A DNA stretch of 64,000 bases from CAYLNM01 sp964385045. Lineage in GTDB: Bacteria; Planctomycetota; Phycisphaerae; Phycisphaerales; SM1A02. Below, piece by piece: positions 25,714 through 34,400 of the stretch (position 1 is the stretch's first letter; the number at the start of each line of letters is the position of its first letter). The notes beneath the pieces are model-generated. The model searched no databases, was not told the DNA's origin, and saw nothing but the letters and a program-made list of their open reading frames with translations. Made by a program: the position numbers and the translations under genes. Location of the stretch: assembly GCA_964385045.1 (NCBI GenBank), contig CAYLNM010000003.1:1-64000 (forward strand), read 5' to 3'.

Positions 25714-26744
25714 GCCGAGGGCTCCGGGGAGGAGGCGGGCGGGCTCGGAGGGGCGGCGGACGCCGAGGTTCCGGCGCCGCGCGGGGGCGACGCGGGCGGC
25801 TCCCCGGGCTCCCGGGCCGGGGCGAGCAGGCCGAGGATCCAGCCGGTGGCGGCGGCGGCGAGCCAGGTGAAGCCGAGCGCCACCGCGGTGCCGGCGAGGC
25901 GGGGCCCGTCGGCGGTCGGGTCACCGGCCCCGCGGACCGCGAGCACCGCCCAGACGAGCAGCCGCAGCAGGCACGCCCCGATCGCGAGCACCGGGACCGA
26001 CGCGAGGCCGAGGATCCAGGCCGCGAGGGATCGCCGGCGGGCGAAGACGACGACCAGACCCAGGGCCATGAAGGGCAGCAGACCGCCGAGGGCGCGGTGC
26101 GGGGCGCCGAGGCCGACCACGACCGCGGCGGTCCCCGTCTCGACCACGAGATCGATCGACTCGAGGCGGGCGGCGTGGCCGGGCAGCCGGTCCAGGATCG
26201 CGGCCGCCGCCGAGAGCACCGCCGACTCGACGGGACCGGTCAGCCGGCTGAAGACGAGCGCCCCGATCGGCACCGCGAGCCCGACGACGCCCAGGAGCGG
26301 CACGCACTCGCGGAGCACCCGCCAGCCGGCGGCCCAGAGCACGATGCCGGCCAGCATCGGCACCACGGCCCACGCGCGGAACTGGAAGATCGGGAAGGGC
26401 CAGGTCGCGGCCGCGTAGGCGAGCAGGCCGAGGGCCCAGAGGATCGCCCCCGCGATCCGGGCGGGGCGGACGTCCGCGGCGAGGTCGCGGCGCCGGCGCC
26501 AGATCCACGCCGCCGCGAGCACCGGCAGGATCACGAGCGTCGAGCGCATCGGGACGTAGGCGGCCTCCCGCACGAAGCCAACGAGCACCTCGCGGTACAG
26601 CAGCAGCGTGGCCGCCGAGAGCAGCAGCACCTCGAGCAGGACGATGCCGCCGGCGGGGGCGAGGCGGGCCGCGCGGTCGGAGGCGGCCGCGGCGGTGGCG
26701 GCGGCCGGGGGGGCGGAGGCGGCCGGGGACGAGGGGGTCGGCAT
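25710..26744 (-). CDS. Exosortase-family membrane protein lacking the catalytic cysteine
   Basis: The protein is 344 residues with about eight membrane helices and a Pro-rich C-terminal tail. It is coupled (ATGA) to an EpsI-like gene, which supports the exosortase call. Aligning the region before 'FMALGLVVVFARRR' with the exosortase motif ACSGLR gives PHRALG: the catalytic Cys position holds His216 and the nearby Arg is absent. The downstream N-x-x-R site reads GACLLR (C258, R261), keeping the Arg. The protein is therefore a divergent or inactive relative, or uses another nucleophile. CAGAAT ends six bases before the ATG, a possible -10 of a leaderless mRNA. The family call is by context and topology. 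Confidence 0.6.
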   Translation of the reverse strand: MPTPSSPAASAPPAAATAAAASDRAARLAPAGGIVLLEVLLLSAATLLLYREVLVGFVREAAYVPMRSTLVILPVLAAAWIWRRRRDLAADVRPARIAGAILWALGLLAYAAATWPFPIFQFRAWAVVPMLAGIVLWAAGWRVLRECVPLLGVVGLAVPIGALVFSRLTGPVESAVLSAAAAILDRLPGHAARLESIDLVVETGTAAVVVGLGAPHRALGGLLPFMALGLVVVFARRRSLAAWILGLASVPVLAIGACLLRLLVWAVLAVRGAGDPTADGPRLAGTAVALGFTWLAAAATGWILGLLAPAREPGEPPASPPRGAGTSASAAPPSPPASSPEPSA

Positions 26745-26920
26745 CGCTTCATTCTGCCCCCCCGGCGGTGCCGGGCAAGCACGACGCGGGCGCGGACGCC
26801 CCGGGAGGCCGGGAGGCGCCGGCGCGGACGCCCCGGCGCCGTAGCATCCCGGTCGTCCCGCCGGCCGTCCCCGCGCCCGTCCGCCGCGGTGGCCGGACCG
26901 CCCCCGCCCCGGAGCTCCCG

Positions 26921-27619
26921 ATGTCGACCGCCGCTCGTCCGCCCCGCGTCTCCCCCGATCCCGATCCCGGTCCCGCCGCGTCCGCGACCCGTGACCGGCT
27001 GCTCGCCGACGGCGTGATCATGTGCGTCCGCCAGGACGAGGCGGCGCGGGCCCGGGCCGGCGCGCTGGCCGCGGCCGCCGGCGGCCTGCCCGTCCTCGAG
27101 ATCACCCTCACCTGTCCGGATGCCCTCGAGCTGATCCGCGAGCTCGCCCCCCGCGAGGAGCTGCTCGTGGGAGCGGGCACGGTGCTCACCCCCGCGGCGG
27201 TGCACGCGGTGGCCGACGCCGGTGGGGCGTTCGCCCTCTCTCCCGTCCTCGACTCCGACGTCCTCGCCGCCGCCCGCGAGCGGGACCTGCTGGCGATCCC
27301 GGGGGCCGCCACGCCGACCGAGGTCCTCGCGGCCCGGCGGGCCGGGGCACCGCTGGTGAAGCTGTTCCCCTCGGGACCGCTGGGCGGTCCCGACTACCTG
27401 CGGGCGGTGCGGGGACCGCTGCCCGACATCCCGCTCGTGCCGACGAGCGGCCCGACCGCGGGCACGATGGCCGCGTGGCTCGCGGCGGGAGCGGCCGCGG
27501 TCGGCGTCGGGGGCGAGGTGCTCCCGCCGGGATGGACCGAGGCGACCGCGATCGAGGCCGCCCGCCGGGTGCGGACCGCGGTCGACGACGCGCGGACGGC
27601 GACGCCGGCCCGGGGCTGA
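26921..27619 (+). CDS. eda: 2-keto-3-deoxy-6-phosphogluconate (KDPG) aldolase
   Basis: The protein is 232 residues from ATG 26921 with GGAG seven bases upstream. It shows the class I KDPG/KHG aldolase pattern: LEITLTCPDALELI (catalytic Glu), VGAGTVLTPA, the Schiff-base lysine in PLVKLFPSG (K147), and TSGPT near the phosphate site. The length is slightly above the usual 205-215 residues because of a 25-residue Pro-rich N-terminal extension. The reaction splits KDPG into pyruvate and glyceraldehyde-3-phosphate (Entner-Doudoroff or sugar-acid catabolism). No dehydratase or kinase partner lies nearby; it stands alone between the exosortase genes and the metal importer operon. Confidence 0.9.
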   Translation: MSTAARPPRVSPDPDPGPAASATRDRLLADGVIMCVRQDEAARARAGALAAAAGGLPVLEITLTCPDALELIRELAPREELLVGAGTVLTPAAVHAVADAGGAFALSPVLDSDVLAAARERDLLAIPGAATPTEVLAARRAGAPLVKLFPSGPLGGPDYLRAVRGPLPDIPLVPTSGPTAGTMAAWLAAGAAAVGVGGEVLPPGWTEATAIEAARRVRTAVDDARTATPARG

Positions 27620-27869
27620 GCGGAGCGCGCGACGAGCCCGCGACAAGCTCGAGACGAGCCCGGGGCGGCCGCGGGGCGGCGCCGGGGCGGCGCCGGGCGG
27701 TGCCGGGCGGTGCCGGGGCGGCCGCGGGGCGAGCCTCCACCCGCCCCCGTCCGCCGTTGGCCCGTCCGTCCCGCCATGGCTCCGCCGCGCACGGGCCCCG
27801 GGCCCCCGGCGGCCCGCCCGGGGGCCGATCCCCCGGGCATCCCCGGGTCGCCTCCGCGGCCGTCGCACC
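27620..27869. other. GC-only spacer with degenerate short repeats
   Basis: The stretch 27660-27730 is almost pure G and C with recurring 'ggggcggcgcc' and 'cgggcggtgc' units. It has no coding character. It ends abruptly at the AT-rich promoter of the metal importer operon. Confidence 0.5.
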
Positions 27870-27898
27870 TTGACCGGCTATTGCGAAGCGATTATCAA
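27870..27898 (+). promoter_or_regulatory. Promoter of the metal ABC importer operon
   Basis: TTGACC (27870-27875) and TATCAA (27893-27898) are 17 bp apart. The expected start site is about 27904-27906 and the ATG is at 27908, so the mRNA should be leaderless or nearly so. No ribosome site is present before that ATG. Confidence 0.7.
27881..27898. promoter_or_regulatory. Imperfect dyad overlapping the promoter, candidate Fur/Zur-type operator
   Basis: TTGCGAAGCGATTATCAA matches its own reverse complement at 12 of 18 positions (TTGnnAAnCGnTTnnCAA) and covers the -10 element. It is a strikingly AT-rich island in this genome. Metal-uptake operons are commonly repressed by Fur-family proteins at such sites; the regulator itself is not in the window. 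Confidence 0.5.
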
Positions 27899-27907
27899 TA
27901 ACGGCAT

Positions 27908-28840
27908 ATGACCAGTCGCCTCCTCGCCATCGTCCCCGGCCTCCTCGCCGCCGCCCTGCTGGCGTGCGCGATCGTCGGCTGCGCGCCCTCCGACTCCACC
28001 GCCGCGGACGAGGCCGCCGACGACCGTCCGACGGTCGCGGTGAGCGTGCCGCCCCACGGCTGGCTCGTCCGCCGGATCGGCGGCGACGACGTGCGGATCC
28101 TGGTGGCCTTGTCCGGGATCGCGAGCTGCCATGACGGCGCCCCGCCGGAGGCCGCGGTGGTCGCGCTCTCGCGGGCGGATCTCTACCTCCGCTCGGGCAT
28201 CCTCGCCGAGCGCGGCGCGTGGCTGGACACCGTGATCAGGGACGGCCGCGTGCCCAGCCTCGACCTGCTCGCGGCGGCCCGCGACGGACTGGACCCCGAG
28301 CTCGCCGCGGCGGTCGCGCACGATCCCCACGCCTGGACGAGCCCGCGCGCCCTGCGCCGGCAGGCGGCGGCGATCCGCGACGCGTTCGTCGAGCGGTGGC
28401 CGGAGCGCGCCGAGGCCTTCCGCGCGCGGGCGACCGCGCTCGACGCCGAGCTCGCCGCGCTCGAGGCCGAGGTCGACGCGCGGCTGGCCGCCGCGGCCGG
28501 CGGCACCGTCGTCGTGGACCACGCCGCGTGGACGTGGCTCGCGGCCGAGCACGGGATCGACCAGCTGACGGTCAAGCCCGACCCCGGCAGTCCGTCGGAC
28601 CGCGGGCTCGAGGATCTGCGCCGCACGATGACCGACCGCGGCATCCGGTGGATCGTGGTGCAGCCCCAGCACGATCCGCGGGCCAGCGTCGCCCTGGCCG
28701 AGGCGGTGGGGGCGGAGCTCGTCTCGCTCGACCCGATGGCCGCCGACCCGACCGCGGCGATCGCGGAGGCGGCGGTGACGCTCGACCGCATCGCGGCCGG
28801 ACGATCCCTCGCCGCGGGCGAACCGGCCCCCGGGACGTGA
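27908..28840 (+). CDS. Metal ABC transporter substrate-binding lipoprotein (ZnuA/TroA type)
   Basis: The protein is 310 residues with a lipoprotein signal ending IVGC (C25). It belongs to the cluster A-I metal-binding proteins: VAVSVPPHGWLVRRIGGDDV, then GIASCHDGAPPEAAVVAL, HDPHAWTSP, VVVDHAAWTWLAAEHG and QPQHDPRAS. These place histidines and aspartates where ZnuA/TroA proteins bind Zn or Mn. The family's usual His-rich loop is missing. The signal peptide and the first two downstream genes define a complete importer. The mRNA probably starts at the ATG. The stop overlaps the ATPase start (GTGA). Whether it carries Zn, Mn or Fe cannot be decided from sequence. Confidence 0.85.
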   Translation: MTSRLLAIVPGLLAAALLACAIVGCAPSDSTAADEAADDRPTVAVSVPPHGWLVRRIGGDDVRILVALSGIASCHDGAPPEAAVVALSRADLYLRSGILAERGAWLDTVIRDGRVPSLDLLAAARDGLDPELAAAVAHDPHAWTSPRALRRQAAAIRDAFVERWPERAEAFRARATALDAELAALEAEVDARLAAAAGGTVVVDHAAWTWLAAEHGIDQLTVKPDPGSPSDRGLEDLRRTMTDRGIRWIVVQPQHDPRASVALAEAVGAELVSLDPMAADPTAAIAEAAVTLDRIAAGRSLAAGEPAPGT

Positions 28841-29655
28841 CCGCGGCCGGACCCGCGATCCGGCTCGACGGCGTGCACGTGCGGTATCCCGGCGGCGTGC
28901 ACGCCCTCCGCGGGGCCACGCTCGAGGTGCCGCGCGGCGGACGCATCCTGCTGGTGGGCGAGAACGGCTCGGGCAAGTCCACCGTGCTGCGGGCCTGCCT
29001 CGGCCTGGTCGCGCCGGCCGCCGGCCGCGTGCAGGTCCTCGGCGGCCGCCCCGCGGACGCCCGGACCCGCGTGGGGTGGGTCCCGCAGGGCTCGACGATC
29101 GCGACCGACGCCCCGGCCACGGTGCTCGACGTGGTCCTCACCGGACACGCCGCCGCCCGGCGGCTCGGGATCCGCTGGCCGCGGGCGGCCCGCGACGCGG
29201 CGATGCGCCGGCTGGAGCAGGTCGACCTCGCGGACCTCGCGCGGCGGCCGGTGTCGGCGCTCTCGGGCGGCCAGCGCCAGCGCATGCTGCTCGCCCGCGC
29301 CCTCGTGGGGGACCCGGCCCTCCTCATGCTCGACGAGCCGACGACCGGCCTCGACGACGCGTCCACCGCGCGGATGATGGCGATCGCGGCCGAGCTCCCC
29401 GCGGCGGTCACCCTGCTCGCCACCACCCACGATCACCGGCTGCAGACGATGCCCGGCGCCGGCGTGATCGCGCTCCGCGGCGGCCGCGTCGAGGGCGACG
29501 GCCACGCCCACGCCGCCGACGGCACGTGCCCGATCGACCACGCGCCGCTGCCGGCGACGCCGACCCTGGACGCGGCCGCCGCGCCCGACGACCCCGGCCG
29601 CGCGGACGACGGCGCGGGGGCCGGCGTCCGCCCGCCCGCCGGGGCCGCCCGATGA
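28837..29655 (+). CDS. Metal ABC transporter ATP-binding protein
   Basis: The protein is 272 residues from GTG 28837, overlapping the previous stop. It has all ABC motifs: Walker A GENGSGKST (residues 41-49), Q-loop VPQGS, signature LSGGQRQR, Walker B LLMLDEPTTGLDD and the H-loop THDH. It is of the ZnuC/TroB type by context. The C-terminal 50 residues after the ABC fold are His/Asp/Ala-rich (GHAHAADGTCPIDH) and could bind metal as a sensor; this tail is an extra relative to most homologs. The stop overlaps the permease start (ATGA). Confidence 0.9.
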   Translation: MTAAGPAIRLDGVHVRYPGGVHALRGATLEVPRGGRILLVGENGSGKSTVLRACLGLVAPAAGRVQVLGGRPADARTRVGWVPQGSTIATDAPATVLDVVLTGHAAARRLGIRWPRAARDAAMRRLEQVDLADLARRPVSALSGGQRQRMLLARALVGDPALLMLDEPTTGLDDASTARMMAIAAELPAAVTLLATTHDHRLQTMPGAGVIALRGGRVEGDGHAHAADGTCPIDHAPLPATPTLDAAAAPDDPGRADDGAGAGVRPPAGAAR

Positions 29656-30593
29656 TCGAGTTCCTCCGCACGCTCCCCGAGAGCCCCCTGCTGCAGGCGG
29701 GCCTGCTCGCGGGCCTGCTCGCCGGGGCCGCGTGCGGGCTCACCGGACCGCTGGTCGTCCGCCGCCGACTCGTGATGCTCGTGGGGGCGATCGCCCACGT
29801 CGCGATCGGCGGCGTGGGAACCGCGATCTGGGCCCGCCACGCGATGCCGGAGACCTTCGGCTGGCTGGATCCGGTGCACGGGGCGCTGGTGGCCGCGGTC
29901 GGGGCGGCCCTGCTGCTGGCGTGGCTCCGCCGCCGCGCCGGCGACCGGCTCGACATGCTGGTCGGCGCGGTGTGGGCGGTGGGCATGGCGGTGGGCCTCA
30001 TGCTCGCCCGGCTGGCCCCGGGGGCCACGGGCGAGCTCTCCGGCGCGCTGTTCGGCAACCTCGCCGCGGTGGACCGCGCGTCCCTGTGGCTCTCGGCCGC
30101 GCTGGTGGCGGTGCTGCTGCTGGCGGTGCTCGCCCTGGGCCGGATGCTCCTGGCCACCACCGTCGACGAGCCCTTCGCCGAGTCGCGCGGCCTGCCGGTG
30201 GCGGCCCTCGACACGCTGGTCCTGGTGCTCGTCGCCCTCGCGGTGGTGGTGCTCGTCCGCGTGACCGGGCTGCTGCTCGTCCTCGCCCTGCTCACGCTCC
30301 CCGCCGCGACCGCCGGCCGCTTCGTCACCCGGCTGTGGCCGATGTCGCTCGCGGCGGCCGGGCTCGCGGCGGCGGTGGCCACCGTGCCGCGGATGGCGGT
30401 CTACGGCACCGGCCTCACCCCCGAGGCCGCCATCGTGCTCGCCTCGGCCGCGGTCTACCTGCTCGTCCTCGCCGGCGATCTCGTGCGGCGCCGCGTCGCG
30501 GGGGCCCCGGGCGACGAGGACCACGACAGCGCGCGGGCCGGAGCCCCGGGCGCCCCCGACGCCCCGAGCGCTCCAAGCGCCCCCGCCACGTGA
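29652..30593 (+). CDS. Metal ABC transporter permease (ABC-3 family)
   Basis: The protein is 313 residues with about eight or nine membrane helices in the ABC-3/ZnuB arrangement: an early TGPLVVRRRLVMLVGAIAHV (family motif region 'RR...AH...'), then DRLDMLVGAVWAVGMAVGLM and a late LLLVLALLTLPAATAGRFVT. It forms the membrane channel for the importer with the preceding lipoprotein and ATPase. The last 30 residues are a Pro/Ala-rich cytoplasmic tail. Both ends overlap neighbours (ATGA and GTGA), so the four genes form one tightly coupled operon. Confidence 0.88.
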   Translation: MIEFLRTLPESPLLQAGLLAGLLAGAACGLTGPLVVRRRLVMLVGAIAHVAIGGVGTAIWARHAMPETFGWLDPVHGALVAAVGAALLLAWLRRRAGDRLDMLVGAVWAVGMAVGLMLARLAPGATGELSGALFGNLAAVDRASLWLSAALVAVLLLAVLALGRMLLATTVDEPFAESRGLPVAALDTLVLVLVALAVVVLVRVTGLLLVLALLTLPAATAGRFVTRLWPMSLAAAGLAAAVATVPRMAVYGTGLTPEAAIVLASAAVYLLVLAGDLVRRRVAGAPGDEDHDSARAGAPGAPDAPSAPSAPAT

Positions 30594-31360
30594 GCCGCTT
30601 CCGCCGCTGGATCGGGATCGACTACTCCGGCGCCGCGACGGCCGACACTCGGCTGCCGGGCCTGGCGGTGGCGATGGTCGACGAACCGGGGGCCGGGGCC
30701 GAGCTCGTCCGCCCCCCCGCCCCCCGCACCCGCAACTGGACCCGCCGCGAGCTCGCGGCGTGGCTCGAGGCGCGGCTGGCCGAGGACGTGCCGACCGTCG
30801 CGGGCATCGACCACGCCTTCGGCCACCCGCGCGCGCACGTCGCGGCGGCGGGCCACCGCGACTGGGACGCGTGGCTGGCCGCCGCCGCCCGCGACTGGCC
30901 CGCCGACGGGGCGGACGTGACGGTCAAGGACCTGCGGAAGGGCGGCGCGCCCGTCGGCGACGCCGCGCTGCTCCGCCGCACCGACGCGTGGACCGCGGGC
31001 GTCAAGCCGGTCTTCCTGTTCGACGTGCAGGGCTCGGTCGCCACGAGCACCCACGCGGGCCTCGCCTGGCTCCACCGGCTGCGCACGCGCGGGCCGCGTC
31101 GGCGGCTGCACGCGTGGCCGTTCGACGGCTTCGAGCCCCCGCCCGGGGCGTCGATGATCGCCGAGGTCTTCCCGTCGCTGCTGCGCCGCCGCTGGCCGCG
31201 GGAGGAGCGGACGGTCGACCAGCACGACGCGTGGTGCGTGGCCACGTGGCTGGCCGAGTCGGACGCGAGCGGGGCGCTCGAGCACCACCTGCAGCCGCCG
31301 CTGCCGCCCGCGGTCGCCGACGACGCGCGGCTCGAGGGCTGGATCCTCGGCGTCCACTGA
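30590..31360 (+). CDS. DUF429-like protein coupled to the metal importer
   Basis: The protein is 256 residues, with GTG 30590 overlapping the permease stop. It starts RRWIGIDYSGAA, the 'GIDxxG' strand typical of RNase H-fold DUF429 proteins. TVAGIDHAFGHPR, a WAFDVQGSVATSTHAGL-like core and a late AEVFPSLL and DQHDAWCVATWL, with conserved acidic residues, follow. The biochemical role of this family is unknown; the fold suggests nuclease- or ATPase-like chemistry. Being the fourth gene of a coupled metal-import operon is unusual and may point to a metal-dependent function. A long hairpin terminator follows immediately. Confidence 0.75.
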   Translation: MSRFRRWIGIDYSGAATADTRLPGLAVAMVDEPGAGAELVRPPAPRTRNWTRRELAAWLEARLAEDVPTVAGIDHAFGHPRAHVAAAGHRDWDAWLAAAARDWPADGADVTVKDLRKGGAPVGDAALLRRTDAWTAGVKPVFLFDVQGSVATSTHAGLAWLHRLRTRGPRRRLHAWPFDGFEPPPGASMIAEVFPSLLRRRWPREERTVDQHDAWCVATWLAESDASGALEHHLQPPLPPAVADDARLEGWILGVH

Positions 31361-31440
31361 TCGGCCCCACGAAGACGGCCCCGGCGGGACGCGTGGGGGT
31401 GCGCCCGCCGGGGCCTGCGTGGGGGTTCGTGGACGGCCGA
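31361..31440. terminator. 80-bp three-part inverted repeat between convergent genes
   Basis: Three nested stems fit the same axis: TCGGCC/GGCCGA (31361-31366 with 31435-31440), CCACGAA/TTCGTGG (31367-31373 with 31426-31432) and GGCCCCGGCGGG/CCCGCCGGGGCC (31377-31388 with 31404-31415). The 12-bp inner stem is perfect with a 15-nt loop. It sits directly after the importer operon and 28 bp before the end of the convergent propeller gene, so it can stop transcription from both sides. Confidence 0.8.
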
Positions 31441-31468
31441 TGATCGCACGGCCGCCGAGCCGGGACGA

Positions 31469-34400
31469 TCAGACGTCGCCCGCCGTCGCCGCGGCGCCCT
31501 GGTAGTCGATCCGCAGCCCCGTCTTGGGCGCCTCCATCTCGCGGAGCTCGACCTGCTCCTCCCAGTGCTCGCCCCACAGGATGGTGGTGGGCGAGGTGGG
31601 ATCGCCGACCACCTCGACGTCGCGGTGCATGGTCGTGCCGCCGACCTCCAGCACCACGCGGTAGGTGCCGGGCTCGACCCGCAGGCCCCAGCGGCGGCGA
31701 CCCCGCGGCTCCTCCCGGCCGTCCCAGCGGACCGCGTGGAGCCCGGCGTCCCCGTCGGCGTCGAGCTCGCGGACGAGCTCGCCGTCGAGCGTGGTGACGC
31801 GGAGCGACACGTCGTCGGCCTCGCGGCTCAGGCTGTAGTGGATCGTGGTCGCCGAGCCGTCCTGCTCGCCGGTCCACGCCCGCAGGTGCCCGCCGCGGCT
31901 GGCCTGCCGCCGCCAGTACACGATGCGCGGCGGCTCGTAGAGCATGGCGCGGGCGGCGAGCGCCTCCGGCGTCATCTGCCGGATCGTCTCGCCGTTGACG
32001 ATCCACACCGAGCGGCCGTGGGTGCCGAGGACGACGTCGCCCGACCACTCGTGCTGCGCGATGCCGTGCACCGCGACCGTGGGCAGGTCCGGACCGCTCA
32101 GCCGGGTCCAGCTCCCGCCGCGATCGACGCTGACGTGGAAGCCGAACTCGGTGCCGAGCCAGAGGACGTCGGGGTTGCGGATGTCCTCGGCGATCGTCCG
32201 CGCCGAGCCGTTGGCCGCGGTCAGGTTGGCGGTGATCGACCGCCAGGTCGCGCCCTTGTCCTCGCTCACGAAGACGAAGGGGTCGTCGACGTCGGAGCGG
32301 TGGCCGTCCATCGTCATGTAGACGCGGTCGGTCTCGAAGCGCGAGGCGACCAGCTCGCTCACCAGCATGCGGGTGGGGACGAGCTCGTCGATCCGCCGGG
32401 TGGCGGGCTCGCCGGCGGGCTCCCCGTCCGCCTCGGCGTCGCCGCCCGCGGGCGCGGCCGGAGCCGCGGCCGGCTGCTCGCGCCGACCCTCGAAGCTCGC
32501 CATCTCCACGCCGCCCGCCGCGACCGCGCCGGACATCGAGCCGTCGGCGGCGAGGGTGCCCGAGATCGTGAACGGGAAGTCGGGCGTCTGCGCGTCGAGC
32601 CGGAGGGTGCCGGCGCCGGGGTCGTGGACGCCGACGACCGGGATCGCGCCCATCTCGCTGCGGAGCGTGCCCTCGACGCGGGCGTCCTCGCCGAGCTCGA
32701 GCTCCAGCGTGAAGGACTGCTCGCCCGCCTCGCTGGTGGCGGTGCCCCGCCAGGTGCCGCTCACGGGATCGCTCGCCGCGGGGGCGGGCGACTCGGGAGC
32801 GTCCGGCGCCGCGGCGCGACCCGCGCCGCGGCCGCGACCTTCGCCCCGGCCTTCGCCGCGACCCTCGCCGCCGGCCCCGAGCCGCTGCGCGAGCCGGGCG
32901 AGCTCCTCGGCGTCGATCGCGCCGTCGTCGTTGCGGTCGAGCCGCTCGAACATGCCGATCATCCGCTCGCCCGCCTCGGCCCGGGTGATGCGGCCGTCGC
33001 CGTCGGCGTCGCGGGACCGGATCATCTCCATCATGCGGGCGGCCCGGCGGGCGCGATCGCCCCGGGCCCCGCGACCCTCGCCGCCGGCCCCGCGGCCCTC
33101 GCCGCGCGCCCCGCGCCCGCGCCGCGGACGCTCGGCCGCCGGCTCGTCGCCCTCGGCCCCGGCGGCCTCGGCATCGGCCTCGTCGCCGATCGTGAAGAGA
33201 TCGGCCCACGTGTCGCCGCCGTCCCACGTCGCCCAGAGGGCGCCGTCGTCGGTGCCGACGTAGATGAGGTCCTTGTCCCGCGGCGACATGCTCAGCGCCG
33301 TCGCGGCGCCGCGCTCGCCGTGGGAGATCTCGGGCGAGATCGGCTCCATGCGCTCGCCCTGCTCCTCGCTCTTGAAGACGTGGTTGCCCGCCGCGTAGTA
33401 GATCGACGGATTGTGCGGACTGAGGATGTACGGCGCCCGCCAGTTGAAGCGGAACTGCATGCCCTCCTGCGGCCGCGGACGGATGCGCCCGCGCTCGCCG
33501 GTGCGGAGGTTGATGCGGCCGTAGCCGCCGTTCTGCGACTGGTAGTAGACGAGGTCCGGGTCCTCCGGATCGACGCGGCAGATGAAGCCGTCGCCGCCGC
33601 CGACGCGGTACCAGTCCTCGCCCCGCGGGCCGCCGGCGTCGGCCACGCGGCTCGGTCCGCCCCAGGAGCCGTTGTCCTGCAGGCCGCCGTAGATGCGGTA
33701 GTCGGGACGGGTGTCCACCGTGATGTGGTAGAACTGCCCGATCGCGAACTGGTTGAGGTGGTCCCACGTCTCCATGCGGTCGTAGGTGACGTACACGCCG
33801 CCGTCGTTGCCGAGGATGATGTGGCGACCGTCGTTCGGGTTGACCCACATCGCGTGGTGATCGACGTGCACCGCGCCGTTCGCGCCGCGGTGGGCGTCGT
33901 CGCGGAACGTCTCGCCGCCGTCGGACGAGGTGTGCAGCGCGATGCCGCCCACGTGGATGAACGACTCGTCGGTCGGGTCGACCTCCATCTGGCTGAAGTA
34001 CATCGGCCGCGGGTTGAGCGAGTTGATCCGCTCCCAGGTGTCGCCGCCGTCGGCGGAGCGGAAGATGCCGCCCCGCTCGAAGCCGTCGGGGCCCTGCTCG
34101 TCCTGCAGGTTGCCCCGCTGGCCGCCGAGCCGCGTGCCCCAGGGGCTGCGGCGACGGGCGGTCTCGCGGTCGATCTCGGCGTCCTCGGTCTGCGAGGGCC
34201 GCCGGTCGAAGGTCAGCGTGGTGGTCATGACCTCGCCGTCGCGCACGTACTCGACGCTGACGTTGTCGCCGGCGCGATACTGGCGGATCGAGCGGACGAG
34301 GCCGTCGTAGCCGCCGGTGGTCGCCCGGCCGTCCACCTTGAGGACGATGTCGCCGGACTCGAGCCCCGCCGCCTCGGCGGGCCCGTCCTCGGTGACCTGG

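Noticed and set aside
24934..26744. PEP-CTERM target proteins near the exosortase pair
   Set aside because: No protein in the window ends with a PEP-like motif, helix and basic tail; the dockerin-like exported proteins lack it.
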